DNA of 64,000 nt. It comes from Gracilariopsis chorda (lineage: Eukaryota; Rhodophyta; Florideophyceae; Gracilariales; Gracilariaceae). The stretch spans positions 62,001-126,000 of the forward strand of contig NBIV01000110.1 in the NCBI GenBank assembly GCA_003194525.1, read 5' to 3'. The position numbers and the translations under genes are program-made. Under the pieces are notes generated by a model that saw only the letters and a list, made by a program, of their open reading frames with translations, did not search any database and was not told where the DNA came from. This document shows, piece by piece, positions 1-11,098 of this stretch (positions are counted from its first letter, which is position 1; each line of letters starts with the position of its first letter).

Positions 1-264
1 ATGTTTCTGCCCGCTCGGATGTGGGCTCAACATACTTATTAGTGTAGACCATTTCGTTCTTAGATGCCGCCGAAGAGCGGCATCCCGGCGTCGAGAGCTC
101 CCGCCTCTCCGAGAGAGGCAGGGCTCTGACGCCGAATCAATAGTAAGGACATGGCCAGAAAAGCTGTTGGTATATCTAGAGAGAGGGGTTCTTCTCAATG
201 TAACCCCTACCGTAGTCTTGGAATTAGAGACGCGAGCTCATATAAAAAAACACACACACACACT
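1..264 (+). mobile_element. LINE-like element, 3' terminal fragment (family R1, copy a)
   Basis: This stretch is a diverged direct relative of the complement of 13829-14080. Shared landmarks include the segment around the GCCGCCGAAGAGCGGCATC palindrome, the decayed coding end, the CCCCTACCGTAGTC block and a run of A followed by CA dinucleotides at 244-263. The reading frame is broken by stops here. The fragment begins at the window edge, so the element may continue outside. The common 3' end with a simple-sequence tail is what a 5'-truncating non-LTR retrotransposon would leave; that class assignment is inference. Confidence 0.6.
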
Positions 265-359
265 TTTTCGTCGGGAGGTGTATTCGTTGGCTTCAGGTTA
301 AGAATGGGTCACATGCATCTGAAGTGTACGTGCCAGTTAAACAACTCTGAAGCTCTAAC

Positions 360-1859
360 TCAATATGTCGGGCCACCTTTCCCGCCCGGGAGAGATGATG
401 TGAAAAGATAGATTCTACCGTTCCTCTTACTAGACCAATATAACTCTCCGCTAGATCCCCTTCCAAATCGGACGTCAACCCTTCTTTGGAGACTAAAGCC
501 CTCTTCGGACCGCATTGCTGCTCCAAGCGTTTTGTACCTCTTACCATCATAAATTATGTTTGCTTGGTATGTCGTAGCTTGTGTCAACTTTGCTGGATCC
601 CCTTCTGTTTTTGCTTTTCGTAAGTCTGGTATCCTTGAGAAATACAACTTGCCGGATATCGGAAAATCGGCATAGTAGTAGTGCCCAGACATAGGAGACC
701 CGTTTTCAATTGGACAGCCTCCTGCTATCGCTTGTCCTATGAAAGCGGCATTGAACGGTCCCTCGTGCCCAACCTGAGCAGCGGGGTATGTGAAATCATT
801 CTTGGCATCGTCGGCGGGAAGGGAGTCTACTCCAGACATCAGACCGCCACCTGTGTGCACAAAGGTTCCTTCACGTTCTGCCCATCCATAATTGCTCCCA
901 CTCTTTACAATATTGACCTCCTCTATGTTCGCACGTCCAGTATCGGCTGCATAAAGTGTACCATCACGCCCAAAGCATATGTGATGTGGATTACGGAACC
1001 CTATCGCATATACTTCGCCGGGGAACTTCCTGTTTGTTAAGAACGGGTTATCTCCGGGAATTGTGTAAGGTCGAGATCCTGCTTGCAGTGGATTGATTCG
1101 TAATATCTTGCCCAAACAATCACCCGTTTGTCCACCTCCAGCTACTGCCGATTGAACTGAACCGTCTCCATGAGCTATGTAGAGCAAATCTTCGTAGAAG
1201 GCTATTTGCTTTATGGGATGGTCATATACTGGCATTCCTATCCGAAAAAGATTGCGATATGAGTTTATCAGTGGCTTGCCTGAAGTGAGATCTGTCCGCC
1301 ACTCGATGAGCACGCTGTCGGCATCGATATGATTAGAGACATCCGAAATGTAGTTGAAACCACGAGGATTGCTGGGGCGCTCTTCCATTGCGGAGACGTA
1401 AAAAAAGCCATTCTCCGAAAAACTGGGATGAAAAGCAACGCTTCGCACACCTCCGTGAATTAGATTTTCGATAGATAGAGAACGTCCAGTAACGACCTTG
1501 ATAGCAGCATCCACATCAAGAAACAAGTTTACTCGTCCTTTGGGAGAAACCTCGTATATTTTTGTCCTTGTGCATATAAATAAGTGATCAACGAGGGGGA
1601 CCAAGCAGTTAATGGCAGCTGTTTTCCCGTCTTCGTCTGGGATTTTTGCAAACCTTTTCATGTAAACGTCCATAGCATGCTTGACAATAGGTTTCCGTAC
1701 AGGGTTGAATAAGTTTCCTGATATCGGTGGTTCAGATTCATCAAAGTCATCAAAGCCATCATACCCAAACCCCCTCATTACGACTACGACGACAATAATA
1801 AGGGGTAAGAACAGTGGCAGGAAACAAACCAATTTCAAGATAAAGTTGGATCGTCCCAT
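360..1859 (-). CDS. Membrane-anchored glucose/sorbosone dehydrogenase-like beta-propeller protein
   Basis: 499 residues from an ATG at 1859. An uncleaved signal anchor lies at about residues 7-28, a run of Leu, Ile and Val. The rest resembles the PQQ-dependent glucose/sorbosone dehydrogenase fold shared with HHIP-like proteins. Landmarks in order are an AFHPSFSENGFFYVS block, the GGGQTGDCLGKILRINP block followed by PGDNPF, and AIGFRNPHHICFGRDGTLYAADTG, followed by the NYGW motif. These are hallmark blades of this family, whose bacterial members oxidise sugars with PQQ; eukaryotic homologues are often secreted or lumenal with no proven enzyme activity. A lumenal or extracellular location is inferred from the anchor. 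No intron is seen. The family call is firm; the substrate is unknown. Confidence 0.85.
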   Translation of the reverse strand: MGRSNFILKLVCFLPLFLPLIIVVVVVMRGFGYDGFDDFDESEPPISGNLFNPVRKPIVKHAMDVYMKRFAKIPDEDGKTAAINCLVPLVDHLFICTRTKIYEVSPKGRVNLFLDVDAAIKVVTGRSLSIENLIHGGVRSVAFHPSFSENGFFYVSAMEERPSNPRGFNYISDVSNHIDADSVLIEWRTDLTSGKPLINSYRNLFRIGMPVYDHPIKQIAFYEDLLYIAHGDGSVQSAVAGGGQTGDCLGKILRINPLQAGSRPYTIPGDNPFLTNRKFPGEVYAIGFRNPHHICFGRDGTLYAADTGRANIEEVNIVKSGSNYGWAEREGTFVHTGGGLMSGVDSLPADDAKNDFTYPAAQVGHEGPFNAAFIGQAIAGGCPIENGSPMSGHYYYADFPISGKLYFSRIPDLRKAKTEGDPAKLTQATTYQANIIYDGKRYKTLGAAMRSEEGFSLQRRVDVRFGRGSSGELYWSSKRNGRIYLFTSSLPGGKGGPTY

Positions 1860-3094
1860 GGTTGCGAGTCCTATCCGAGGACCTTAGCAATCGCTCTGGA
1901 GTCCTCGGACGATTTTCTAGTTAGACAAGCAACTTGAGGAAGCGCATTCTCTTAGCACTGGAGTAGGATGAATACCTTAACGTAATATACCAACAGAATC
2001 CAAGACACACATGGCCCATTGCTCCTTATGAGTCAAGTATACGGATGAAAACCACCACTAAATTACAACGTGCACTTCAGCAACGTACTCCGCCCCAGCG
2101 GGGCCCCTCTCTCGTGTCCCCAAACACTGTCGTACATACCAGAATCGACGAACGCTCTATGACACAAACGCATTACAAATGGAGTTAGTGTGCGCGGCCC
2201 AGATTATGCGATGGTTTCAATATAACTTTGCAGGAGCAAGTTTTCGGTAAGAGCACAAGTTAGGCGTTCGTCACCTTCGGGTCATTTCTTGGGCTGCGAG
2301 TTCGATTGGGAAGCAGGGCTCTCCATTTAGTTCGGGTTCTCTCCAAGAGTTGTCTGCAGCACAAACACAAAGTAAAACTATATGGCCACTCCTTGTACAC
2401 CTCGTCGGAGGTATCCTGTGCGGCCAGACAGTTTGGTGTATCACCGAGAACCTCGAGTAGTACTTGATTCTCTAAAAAACCAAGAGGTGTTGCACTCCCG
2501 TCATTACACAGAGTACAGGGTTTCAGAACAGACCACAGAGAGGCGAACGGCTTAAGCAACCTGGCTTTCTGAAGCACTGAACGTTTTCACTAAGTCTGAA
2601 TGATGGACCTGTGGCTTTAGGCTTGCTTCACTATGAAAGCATTCGAAGCATGTCTGAACCAGAAGCACCAAACGGCGTAAATCTTCGACATAGCCGATGC
2701 TAGTTGCTTGTGGTCCTCTACCAGTGTAATCTTTGTCAATTATGAGACCTTCGCTTCGCAGTATCTTCACTCTATCAGTGTAGCAAAGACATAAAACTGG
2801 TGCACGACGCTTAACCACATTTTTGCAAAACGCCAAAACGCAGCAAAACGGTTCTGATGAGAAAGTACAAGACCCACATGGAACTTGAATAAGGCGCACG
2901 CACTCTGGGTGACCGTGGGTTTTTCATTCGCGGTTGAACAGAATGGACACTAATAAAACCAAGGCGTTAAATGCTTGAAGCTGCTGTTGTGTCCCTTTGA
3001 ATCGAGGGTATCTCCTATATTATCGATTCAGACTTGAAACGATCCACAGTTTGAGGAACAGAATGCTATCAATATTCAGCTTGGGTTGCAGTGC
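1860..3094. other. Intergenic region with a broken Cys-rich open stretch
   Basis: Between the dehydrogenase and the small membrane protein. On the minus strand two overlapping frames, 2552-2899 and 2260-2577, stay open and are rich in Cys (for example LCLCC and CGSC). Neither has an in-frame ATG, and no clear splice pair joins them. They could be a decayed gene, or exons of one that I cannot assemble. Nothing else is recognised. Confidence 0.3.
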
Positions 3095-3565
3095 TTATTT
3101 CTTCGAGATGTACGACAATGTTCCTTGAACAATTGTACCAAGCATAAGAACACCAAGAACTGGTTGAATAAACGGTTGCCACAAAGCGAGCCATGGGTCA
3201 AGCAAAAAATCATTCTTTGATGCAAAATGGGGAACCAACGCAACAGCGAGCCAAACCAGTAGTGCTATAACCAGAAAGAAGTCCCAAAGCAAAATTGTTT
3301 CAATTGCGTTCTTCAAAGGTGAGATTGAGCTTTTCTTCGCCTCGGCTTCTGTTGCTCCTTTTCGCTTCGTGCGCATTCTCTGAATGTCTTGAAGAAGAGT
3401 ATCTTCAACAGCAGGGATTTTGGCATCTGCGTTTCCTTGATTCGATGCGCCACCTGAACTCGTTTTCTTCTTCATGGTGATTGAGCAACGGTTGTGTGCA
3501 AAGGCGGTGGACTTTGTAAACCCCAATTTTCTCCTGTGGGAGTAAATGAGTACGAAGGCGAGCAT
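3095..3565 (-). CDS. Small two-helix membrane protein, probably plastid-targeted
   Basis: 156 residues from the ATG at 3565; the frame stays open a further 150 nt upstream but without an ATG. Residues 1-31 are basic and poor in acidic residues, like a plastid or mitochondrial presequence, and end before a second Met-Lys-Lys-Lys. A Lys-rich soluble stretch follows. Two hydrophobic segments sit at about residues 93-112 (FFLVIALLVWLAVALV) and 128-147 (FIQPVLGVLMLGTIVQG), with Trp- and Pro-rich DPWLALWQP between them. The protein ends in Lys-Lys. I do not recognise a named family; the architecture recalls small thylakoid or envelope proteins. Targeting is inference. Confidence 0.6.
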   Translation of the reverse strand: MLAFVLIYSHRRKLGFTKSTAFAHNRCSITMKKKTSSGGASNQGNADAKIPAVEDTLLQDIQRMRTKRKGATEAEAKKSSISPLKNAIETILLWDFFLVIALLVWLAVALVPHFASKNDFLLDPWLALWQPFIQPVLGVLMLGTIVQGTLSYISKK

Positions 3566-4141
3566 AGTTGTTGCGTAGAGAGCAAAGGAAGAAGGATTCT
3601 GTTTTGGGAGCAAGGATATCCGTCGTATTCTTAGTGACCCAGAACTTTGGATGCCTTTATGGCGATAGTTTGGGTCGTAAAGCCAGCAGTTGGTAGTAAT
3701 CGGAGTACTATGCACCTACTAAACCTGTGTATCGACGATTGCAGGCTGCACGAAAGACGAAGGGTATAGCCGAAAGCTCTCTAGAATAGATTGGCCTTCC
3801 CTTGTATCCAGTTCAGATCGATTCAATGGTTGTCTTAAGAGCTCGGCATCGAGAGATTGCCTGGACCAGGGTTAACACTCCGTACCTTCGCACAAATGTC
3901 AGTGCTGCGAAGCAGAAAATGTGCTCTTTCACCAAACCTGGAATATCCTCGGGATTGGAGGTAAGGTTAAAGGGTTACTCGGGGTATAGGGATATTCTGT
4001 ATCTTTGTGTAAGACCTACTGTACGTGTACAGTTACCCTTGTATCCCAAGCTTCTGGCGAAACGACAAGACTTTCCGCCGTCGTTGATAGCCAAAGGCTA
4101 TCGGATGCGGCGGCAAAGAACTGAAGGCTGCAGCAATAAGG

Positions 4142-4172
<31 letters not shown>

Positions 4173-5185
4173 TCTGCCCTTGCTCCGCTGGGACCTTGGT
4201 TTGAAATCATCCCCAGAGTTCGCTTGTACCAAGCTTTCTATCGACGTTGATGACATCAAAAGGAAATGTCAGCTTGGGAGTAAACGCAGGGGGATTAGCA
4301 CGTTTTGAAGCATACCACTCCAAAGGGATCCTATCTGACACAAGCAGAAAGAGACACTTGATGGAAGGAAGATGTAAGATTTGCGGTGTACGATCTGCAC
4401 TCGTCAGGATGAGAGAAGTCCGCTTAACAAGTATACTGATATTGATAACAAATGCGGATGTATTTCGCAGGACTGCGTGACTGCGCACAGCACTCCATGC
4501 AATTGAGGAAAAGCGCTTGCTCAATTCATTGCCTTATCAACTGACTTCATGCGTCGAAGGGTGGGAAGTGGCCACTACGACAAATATCGTATCAAACGTA
4601 CCGTCGTACGTTTTGGTACCTTCGTACTTGAATATCGTTTCTCAAAACATATGCAACCAGCAATTGAAGCAAATTTCCCGTCGAAGCTCACTGCAAAAAG
4701 GGCATCAACGTCTGCAACTGATGGTTGTCGAAACAGGTGTACGAAACAATCGTTTAGGACCGATAGCCCGCCATCAAACAGAATCTGCGCACAGTTCAAG
4801 TTATTCTGTTCCTCATCAGAATCGCAACTCATTCACATCTTGGGGTATCCGTTATCTTCAACGCCGAGAACATAAGTGCGTTACCTTTGTATATAAGATG
4901 CCGTCAGTAGCTACCTTGTATCTACTTTCTTACGAGGTATCTATCTGATAAGAAAAAGCGGACCATGAAGAAGAAGAAAGAGGAGCTCCCGGACCGCGCC
5001 ACGTGGAGTGCTACTTACAGTACAGCTCAGGGCTACACAAATTGGGGGCGTTGGCCAACGCCGTGGCACGCGCCGCACTGTGGGCAGTGTCGACTCGGCC
5101 CGGTCTTCAGTGGTCATGATATTTGCTGTGGCGCCATCAATCTCCGCGAAAGCGTCTGCGACCGACGTTGCACCCCTTCCGCGTC
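3566..5185. other. Intergenic region with a CGTT microsatellite
   Basis: A 1.6 kb stretch between divergently oriented genes. It holds a (CGTT)n run at about 4145-4174 and a 16-base sequence at 4034-4049 that recurs exactly at 39814-39829. Several short open frames occur on both strands, but none has family resemblance or a convincing start. Confidence 0.5.
4145..4174. repeat. CGTT tetranucleotide microsatellite
   Basis: About seven uninterrupted copies of the unit TCGT/CGTT. Confidence 0.95.
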
Positions 5186-7327
5186 ATGAGCGAGAGCAAC
5201 CTGCTGCTCCCCACACTGTCGTGCCATGAGCGAGCCGCGTGGATCGTCGATGAAACCACTCGCGGCGCACCCATTCCCAACGCCCAGTCCATTCCGCGCA
5301 CCCGCCTCAGTCGTGACCGATACCTCTTCGTGGAGAATACGCGCTACGTTCGTCAGCTCGCTGTAATCGCTCTTATCCTGCTCTCCTTCTTCGAACTGCC
5401 TTCGTATTGCTCGCCGCACCGTCAATGCGTCGCCGTCGATGGTACATCCGCCTCTTTATCTTTATCCGGCGTGCCCTACATCTCACCGTTACCTCAATTT
5501 CTATTCAACATCTTCTTACTGGCTATTCTCATATTTTTCTTCATATACGATACACTCTACCTTCCCGGTACTGCGCTCCACATCCATCCGAAACGATTGT
5601 CCCTTCTGTTCTCCGCACTTGTACTCGATGCAGTCTACGTTATTGCTTTTGCCGGATATCCTCCTTTCAGACTCGCCCCCTTTCTCAGAGCATTGTTACC
5701 TTTGTTTTATTTCCACTCTCTTCGTGAATGTACCACCGCCATTCTCGCTGTCCTCAACCCTTTCTTCGACGTTGTCACCATTGTAGCCCTCTTCACTTTC
5801 ATTTTCGGCTGGATCGTCACTCTTGTATTTCACGATGTACCTGAAGCTGACCGCTATTTCGGCAATCTCGTAACTGGTTTGTACTCTGCATTTACGTCCC
5901 TCACCACTGCCGACTGGCCTATGCAAATCATGGCTGTGCTAGATGTCTCCCGCCCCTCCGCCCTGCTCTTCTTGGCTTTTATTCTTATCGGTGTGCTTAT
6001 GCTTTTCAATGTACTGCTTGCTGTCGTGTATAATGCATACACCGGTCATATGGAAGACCTTGTCGTTAGAAAGTTGCAAGATCGTCGCTACAGCTTGGGG
6101 CTGGCATATGATGTGCTTACTGAGCAAGATGGTGTCGTTACCTTGCCAGATGTCAGGTTACTGTTCGATGAACTGCGTAAGAACAAGAAACATAGTCACA
6201 TGGATGACCAGCAGACTCAGCTCTTGTTCACGGCGCTTGATCGCGATGGCGATGAAACAATTAGTCGAGATGAGTTTCTTGGAATCGTGGACGCTCTCCA
6301 ACTTAGGTTTGTACTCGAGCTTGAGAATGTATCACCAGTGGAACGTTTCTTTCCTTCATTTTACCACACTGAGGGTTGGCAGAACGTTGCAAAATACGTG
6401 CGTTCAAAGTCCTTCTCATATGTCATTGATATGGTTATGATTGTAAACGTTCTTGTCGTGTTACTCGAAAGTACCATGGATCTTCGGGAGAAAGACACCC
6501 CGAAAAGCGTGCTCATCTTTGCTGCCATTGAATGTGGGTTTTCATTTGTATACATTTTGGAAATGGTTGCCAAGACTGCTAGTCAGGGTTTCGATCGATA
6601 TTGGCGTGATTACGGCAATCGATTTGATTTTGCGGTGACGTGGTTGTTGCTTGCCGGTGCCATATATGCGCTTTACCCGTACACTGAAAATGATCGTACC
6701 ATAGTGCGGTATCTTGTGTTGCTACGTTGCCTTCGTCTGTTTACTCTTTTCGCAAAGATGCCTCGTTTCAGAAAGCTTGTGCAGGTGTTCACTGTTCTGG
6801 TTCCAGCGTCGGCGCCGCTGTTCTCTTTTTTCTTTCTTTCACTGTATGTCTTCACTGCAGCAGGAGTTGAAATGTTTGGAGGGCTTATTTACCGGAACAA
6901 CCCAGCACTCAATCCAGACAATAATCAATTGGTTGACGCATTTGTCGGAAATGATTATTGGACGCTTAACTTCAATGATATGGCGGCGGGATGGTACACT
7001 TTGTTTTCATCAGTGATTGTAGCATATTTAACTGAGATTGCGGAGGCCATTGCTGCCACTTCGCGATTTGGATCATGGACAAAGTGGTTCTTTATTCTCA
7101 ACTTTGTAGTGAACAGTCTTATTGTTTCTAACTGTGTGCTTGCGTTCGTTGTGGACTTGTTCGTTATGCAAGATGAGGATGATGAAGATGAGCTCATTTT
7201 GTCCGATTTGCAGGGGCGTTATGGATCTAAACGTGTCAAGATCTTGCATAGGTATAGCACCGCTGAAGAAGTCTATCGCACTATGTTTAGAGATAGAGTG
7301 AACGAAGTGCTTTCCAAAGATGATTGA
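5186..7327 (+). CDS. Two-pore cation channel (TPC1-like) with EF hands
   Basis: 713 residues from the ATG at 5186. Two six-helix repeats flank a cytosolic linker. Repeat I spans about residues 57-285; its pore loop is TSLTTADWPMQIM (about 237-249), matching the SLTTANNPDV-type loop of animal TPCs and the equivalent plant loop. The linker has a degenerate EF hand (about 313-330) and a canonical one, DRDGDETISRDE (352-363), the arrangement of the plant vacuolar SV channel TPC1. Repeat II has the FNDMAAGWYTLF pore segment and an S4-like helix RYLVLLRCLRLFTLFAKMPRFRK. The C-terminus is acidic (DEDDEDE). The family's usual role is Ca2+- and voltage-gated cation release across the vacuole or endolysosome membrane; plant members are about 730 residues, close to this length. 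No intron seen. Confidence 0.93.
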   Translation: MSESNLLLPTLSCHERAAWIVDETTRGAPIPNAQSIPRTRLSRDRYLFVENTRYVRQLAVIALILLSFFELPSYCSPHRQCVAVDGTSASLSLSGVPYISPLPQFLFNIFLLAILIFFFIYDTLYLPGTALHIHPKRLSLLFSALVLDAVYVIAFAGYPPFRLAPFLRALLPLFYFHSLRECTTAILAVLNPFFDVVTIVALFTFIFGWIVTLVFHDVPEADRYFGNLVTGLYSAFTSLTTADWPMQIMAVLDVSRPSALLFLAFILIGVLMLFNVLLAVVYNAYTGHMEDLVVRKLQDRRYSLGLAYDVLTEQDGVVTLPDVRLLFDELRKNKKHSHMDDQQTQLLFTALDRDGDETISRDEFLGIVDALQLRFVLELENVSPVERFFPSFYHTEGWQNVAKYVRSKSFSYVIDMVMIVNVLVVLLESTMDLREKDTPKSVLIFAAIECGFSFVYILEMVAKTASQGFDRYWRDYGNRFDFAVTWLLLAGAIYALYPYTENDRTIVRYLVLLRCLRLFTLFAKMPRFRKLVQVFTVLVPASAPLFSFFFLSLYVFTAAGVEMFGGLIYRNNPALNPDNNQLVDAFVGNDYWTLNFNDMAAGWYTLFSSVIVAYLTEIAEAIAATSRFGSWTKWFFILNFVVNSLIVSNCVLAFVVDLFVMQDEDDEDELILSDLQGRYGSKRVKILHRYSTAEEVYRTMFRDRVNEVLSKDD

Positions 7328-8445
7328 ATTTCCGGCTAAAGCGTAAACAGTTTCCATGTCTAATGAATGCCGTCTTGCACGGTTTGAGTGTACCAAAAGA
7401 TACATATTACAAGGAAAAGTATCTTCACTGAGGTTTATAAAGCTCGCTGAGAGTCCCATACGTCAGTATTGTGACCACAAAACTAGTCTGCGAAGCTATG
7501 CAGTGGAGGAAATAAATGTCTAGTTTGTTCGCGACACATTGCAGTTAGAGAAATAACTCGAGGACGTGCAGTTTTGGAGCATGAAGAACAGTGTGCCCGA
7601 AAGAACAGCAGGCCGTTATCAGACGTTGAGAGTGGTCAAATCCCTAGAAGCAGAAGCGCATTCCCAGTTTTCGAAATGTCACGGTACGAAGTCATCGCAC
7701 ATACATCTATGTAGGGCACAAGGGAACACACGTCACTTCTGCGTGCGATGATTTTGAGCACTAGTTGTTGAAGTTCAACTCCATTGATAGCATTCACCGC
7801 TTCGCTTCTCAAATAGAGTATGTGGGTCTTGTACTGGGCACTGAGATTACGCGTTTCTTTGCCTGCAATACGGTCTGACATGGATTCAAACGCGAGCGGT
7901 AGAGGTTTTCATTTTAGAGGCACAACGGAAGAAGATATCCGCAATAGCAATAACTGGAAAAACCAACTGCGCGAGAAAGAAAGGATCAATCATTGTCAGA
8001 GTCGATTAGAAGATGGCCGTCCAAGATTCTGACCTGCCTCAGGAGGGAGAACTATTTGTAGGATAGCTTTCCTGGTGCTAACATAATTGGTTGCATCGGA
8101 CGGACCACATTAAAGAAGAAGAATGGAAAAAATATCGCCAGTACATATGGTTCCACGGATATATTTCTTCGAGATCCGTAGTCACAGGCAAGAATTGGTA
8201 GTCGGTTTGCATCGAAAAAAGAGAGCCTCAACATCTTACGTACGAAACTGGCACACTACTATATTTTACAACAGGAACTACAAGACATGAGGAAGGGGGG
8301 TTATAATGAAGCTAACTTGGTCTAGAGCTGCACGACATATGGACAATATGAATGTAAATAAACTCTGCTCAGTGAGCAGATTGTTGCGTCAGGAGGATAC
8401 AAGAATACGGGGTAGACGTCAGTGTACATGAGCCGTTAGGCACTC
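7328..8445. other. Intergenic region, nothing recognised
   Basis: 1.1 kb between convergent genes (channel on plus, ankyrin/F-box gene on minus). Only short open frames without family resemblance; no repeat shared with other parts of the window was found. Confidence 0.5.
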
Positions 8446-9576
8446 TTATGGCTGTGTGGGTCCACTGTTACTGTTGGCAAGATTCCGTCGCAGAGAGCTT
8501 CGCAACAGAGCAAGACAACGGGCAGTCTCGAGATGACGCCAAAGTTCATCTGATACAGCAATTCTTCTTAAACCCACACAAGTGACGCCAACTCCGGTGA
8601 TTACCTGTTTCGGGGAAAGATAGGTGAAGATCTTGAACAGCAAATCATCCGACAAACAGGCCATGTTGCCGGATACATGCGCTGCTGCAGAGGCGTAGTT
8701 ACGCGCGGACGGTGATCTACATATTCTGTCACGCAACAAGTTGGCTCGTTGCGCAAGTACAATATAGTCCAAACCGGAAATAAGAGCAAGTTCAATGGCG
8801 GTGCTACCTTTTGCATCATTGTGATATATGTCGGCGCCGCAAGCAAGCAATTCGTCCAGAACGGGAACCATTGATGAAAGGTTGTTGCCAGAACGTCTGC
8901 GTCGAACCAGGCCATATACCGGCTCTGACTCATTTAGAGCGGATAGAAGACTGCGCAGAGGTGTTTTGCCGTCTCTATCACAGGCGTTAAAGTCAGCACC
9001 TGCGGCGTGAAGTTGACTTATGTAACGGATAACTTGGTCGCAAGATGTGTACACGGCGAAGGCGCAGACGGTATGGAGGGGAGTTCTCCCTCTGGTGTCA
9101 ACACTGGCAGCAAGGTGAGGTGCACGCTTTAGAAGAATCTCGAATGCTTCAGTGAGTTCGCATACGACTGCGGTATGCAGCGGTGTTTGTTTCGGAAGAG
9201 ATACGTTTGGTTGCAACAATAACCACACGACAATGGATTTCATGGACGACAATCTGCGAGGAAACGTGAGGTCCTCTGCGTGGGGAAGAGCAATACCTGT
9301 TCTTCTGCAATGTTCTAACAGAGCATTCCATGTTCGACAGTTGTTGAGAGCGTAGTCAAGAATGCTTTGGGGGGGAATGTGGGAGTTTACGGACTTGGTG
9401 GCGAACAGGCAATTGGGGTCGGAAGCGACAATTCGACGAACAAGGTCAAAACGGGCGTGGTCTAACGCATCGAATATTTGCACGCTTGGTTGCTCTTTGG
9501 ATTTCATTCTGCAGAAATTGAATTCAGACGGATAGTTGCGGGAGACGTCGAAGAAAGGGGTGGTACGACGTGACAT
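8446..9576 (-). CDS. Ankyrin-repeat protein with a C-terminal F-box
   Basis: 376 residues from the ATG at 9576 (the frame is open a further 78 nt without an ATG). Ankyrin-type repeats occupy about residues 30-290; the clearest are the TPLHTAVVCELTEAFEILLK unit (131-150), TRGRTPLHTVC (161-171), DRDGKTPLRSLLSAL (200-214) and the AAGADF and ACGADIYHNDAKG loops. Residues 305-350 form an F-box: CLSDDLLFKIFTYLSPKQV, followed by the C.GLRRIAVSDELWRHL half. F-box proteins recruit substrates to SCF ubiquitin ligases through Skp1. The ankyrin part would be the substrate-binding module here (inference). The F-box is usually N-terminal, so the order is unusual. Confidence 0.8.
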   Translation of the reverse strand: MSRRTTPFFDVSRNYPSEFNFCRMKSKEQPSVQIFDALDHARFDLVRRIVASDPNCLFATKSVNSHIPPQSILDYALNNCRTWNALLEHCRRTGIALPHAEDLTFPRRLSSMKSIVVWLLLQPNVSLPKQTPLHTAVVCELTEAFEILLKRAPHLAASVDTRGRTPLHTVCAFAVYTSCDQVIRYISQLHAAGADFNACDRDGKTPLRSLLSALNESEPVYGLVRRRRSGNNLSSMVPVLDELLACGADIYHNDAKGSTAIELALISGLDYIVLAQRANLLRDRICRSPSARNYASAAAHVSGNMACLSDDLLFKIFTYLSPKQVITGVGVTCVGLRRIAVSDELWRHLETARCLALLRSSLRRNLANSNSGPTQP

Positions 9577-11098
9577 GGTTCGTGTGTGTTCAGTCCGCTC
9601 CCAGGCGGGCACACCGAAAGAAGTAACAGAGGGACTTTGAGTGCTGTTGGACAAGGTTGAGCCCTGAAGAAGACGTGGAATGTAGTCAGGGCTCCTTCGG
9701 TTGTCCGTGCGCCCGATACAAGCGGTGGAGAAGGACTGACGAGCACAGAGGGGCTGGGATTGACCAATGGAACGAAGCGCGAAAGGTCAAAGGAGATGCA
9801 GAGCAGCAGAATGCAAGGACGGAGTATTGGGGTGGGATTCATGCGTCACGTCACAGCGCAGCCTCCATGTGTTCGGTATCACGCGATATTCTGCTCTTCC
9901 GCCACCCACTCCTCAGTGGAAACGTCAGATGTCCAATCACCAGCCCCCAAAGAGCCCCGTCTCCATTGCCATCTGTATACATCTACGTACAGCATTCTCA
10001 TTAAATATAAAAACAGCTTGTCCAATAAACGACGAACTGGTCACGTGTACAAGGGTCACCCAGAGGTCTTTTCGTATGCGGTCGGCCAACACCAGAGACA
10101 GTCTGTCCAAAACGCCGCTGCTCATTTTGCCGCCTCGAGCTTTTTCGCTTCGCAATGGGTCGCACTTCGTCATGTACGACGGTACGAGAATGCATGACGA
10201 GAATGTATGACATGAACATTGCTCAGATTCGCATTCCGTCTCGCCATTCTGTCCCGAACTTCGTTCCTTCGCACTTTGACGAAACGTTACCATCAAGGAT
10301 GCAGCATGTTTCTACAAGAGCTGTTCTCTGAAGTGCAGCTCTACGCTGCCTTGATGTGCACAAGCTCGGAAACATCCCGAACTTCTGAGCACCCCATGAT
10401 GTGCCGAACAGAGCAATGATCATTCGTTTCACCCCATCTTGTTATTGGCGAATCGGTCTCGTAGCTGCCCTCATGTTCAGCCTTGTGTGCGTATGACTAC
10501 GAATGGTTGTCGCTTATCGTTCACTAACACTCCTTCTGGATGATATTGCTCTCGCTACATAAGCCAACGAGAATATGCATTCACGAGAGCGACTTGATTT
10601 CGAGGACCAGTTCGAGAACTAGAACCGTTGCACTCGGCCAGATTAATTCTCTCTGGAAGCCTTGACGGATTCTTGCAGAACCTAAGGCGTTACCTTTATC
10701 GATTGCAGAGACACGCTCACCCAATCACGGACACGATATGCATTTGTTCTGTAGTACGGAAACACATTTCAATCGACAACAAATAACGAGACAGTATAGC
10801 GTTTTATCGCTTATCACTCTTCTCGATGAGAAGACAAGGGTTTCGTTATACACTAGGCTTGCATTCAGAAAGGTGGATTTACTGACAGTGTAGAACACGA
10901 GAGATACATACATCTCACAATACCGCTCTGCCCCTAGCGGCTCAAAAATGCCAACTGCGGTCAGATACTCAAGTCATGACCACATGCCCACGATCACATT
11001 CATTCGATATTGAGCAGTGTTACAAATACACAGGTAATGTTACAGAAAGGCGAATAACCAACCATCCAGGTTACGGTACAATTGTACAAGCCATACAG
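9577..11098. other. Intergenic region, nothing recognised
   Basis: 1.5 kb with several overlapping short open frames around 9650-10430 on both strands; none shows a domain, and most lack an ATG. Confidence 0.45.

Noticed and set aside
681-1040. Plus-strand frame of 119 codons
   Set aside because: Antisense shadow of the glucose/sorbosone dehydrogenase-like gene.
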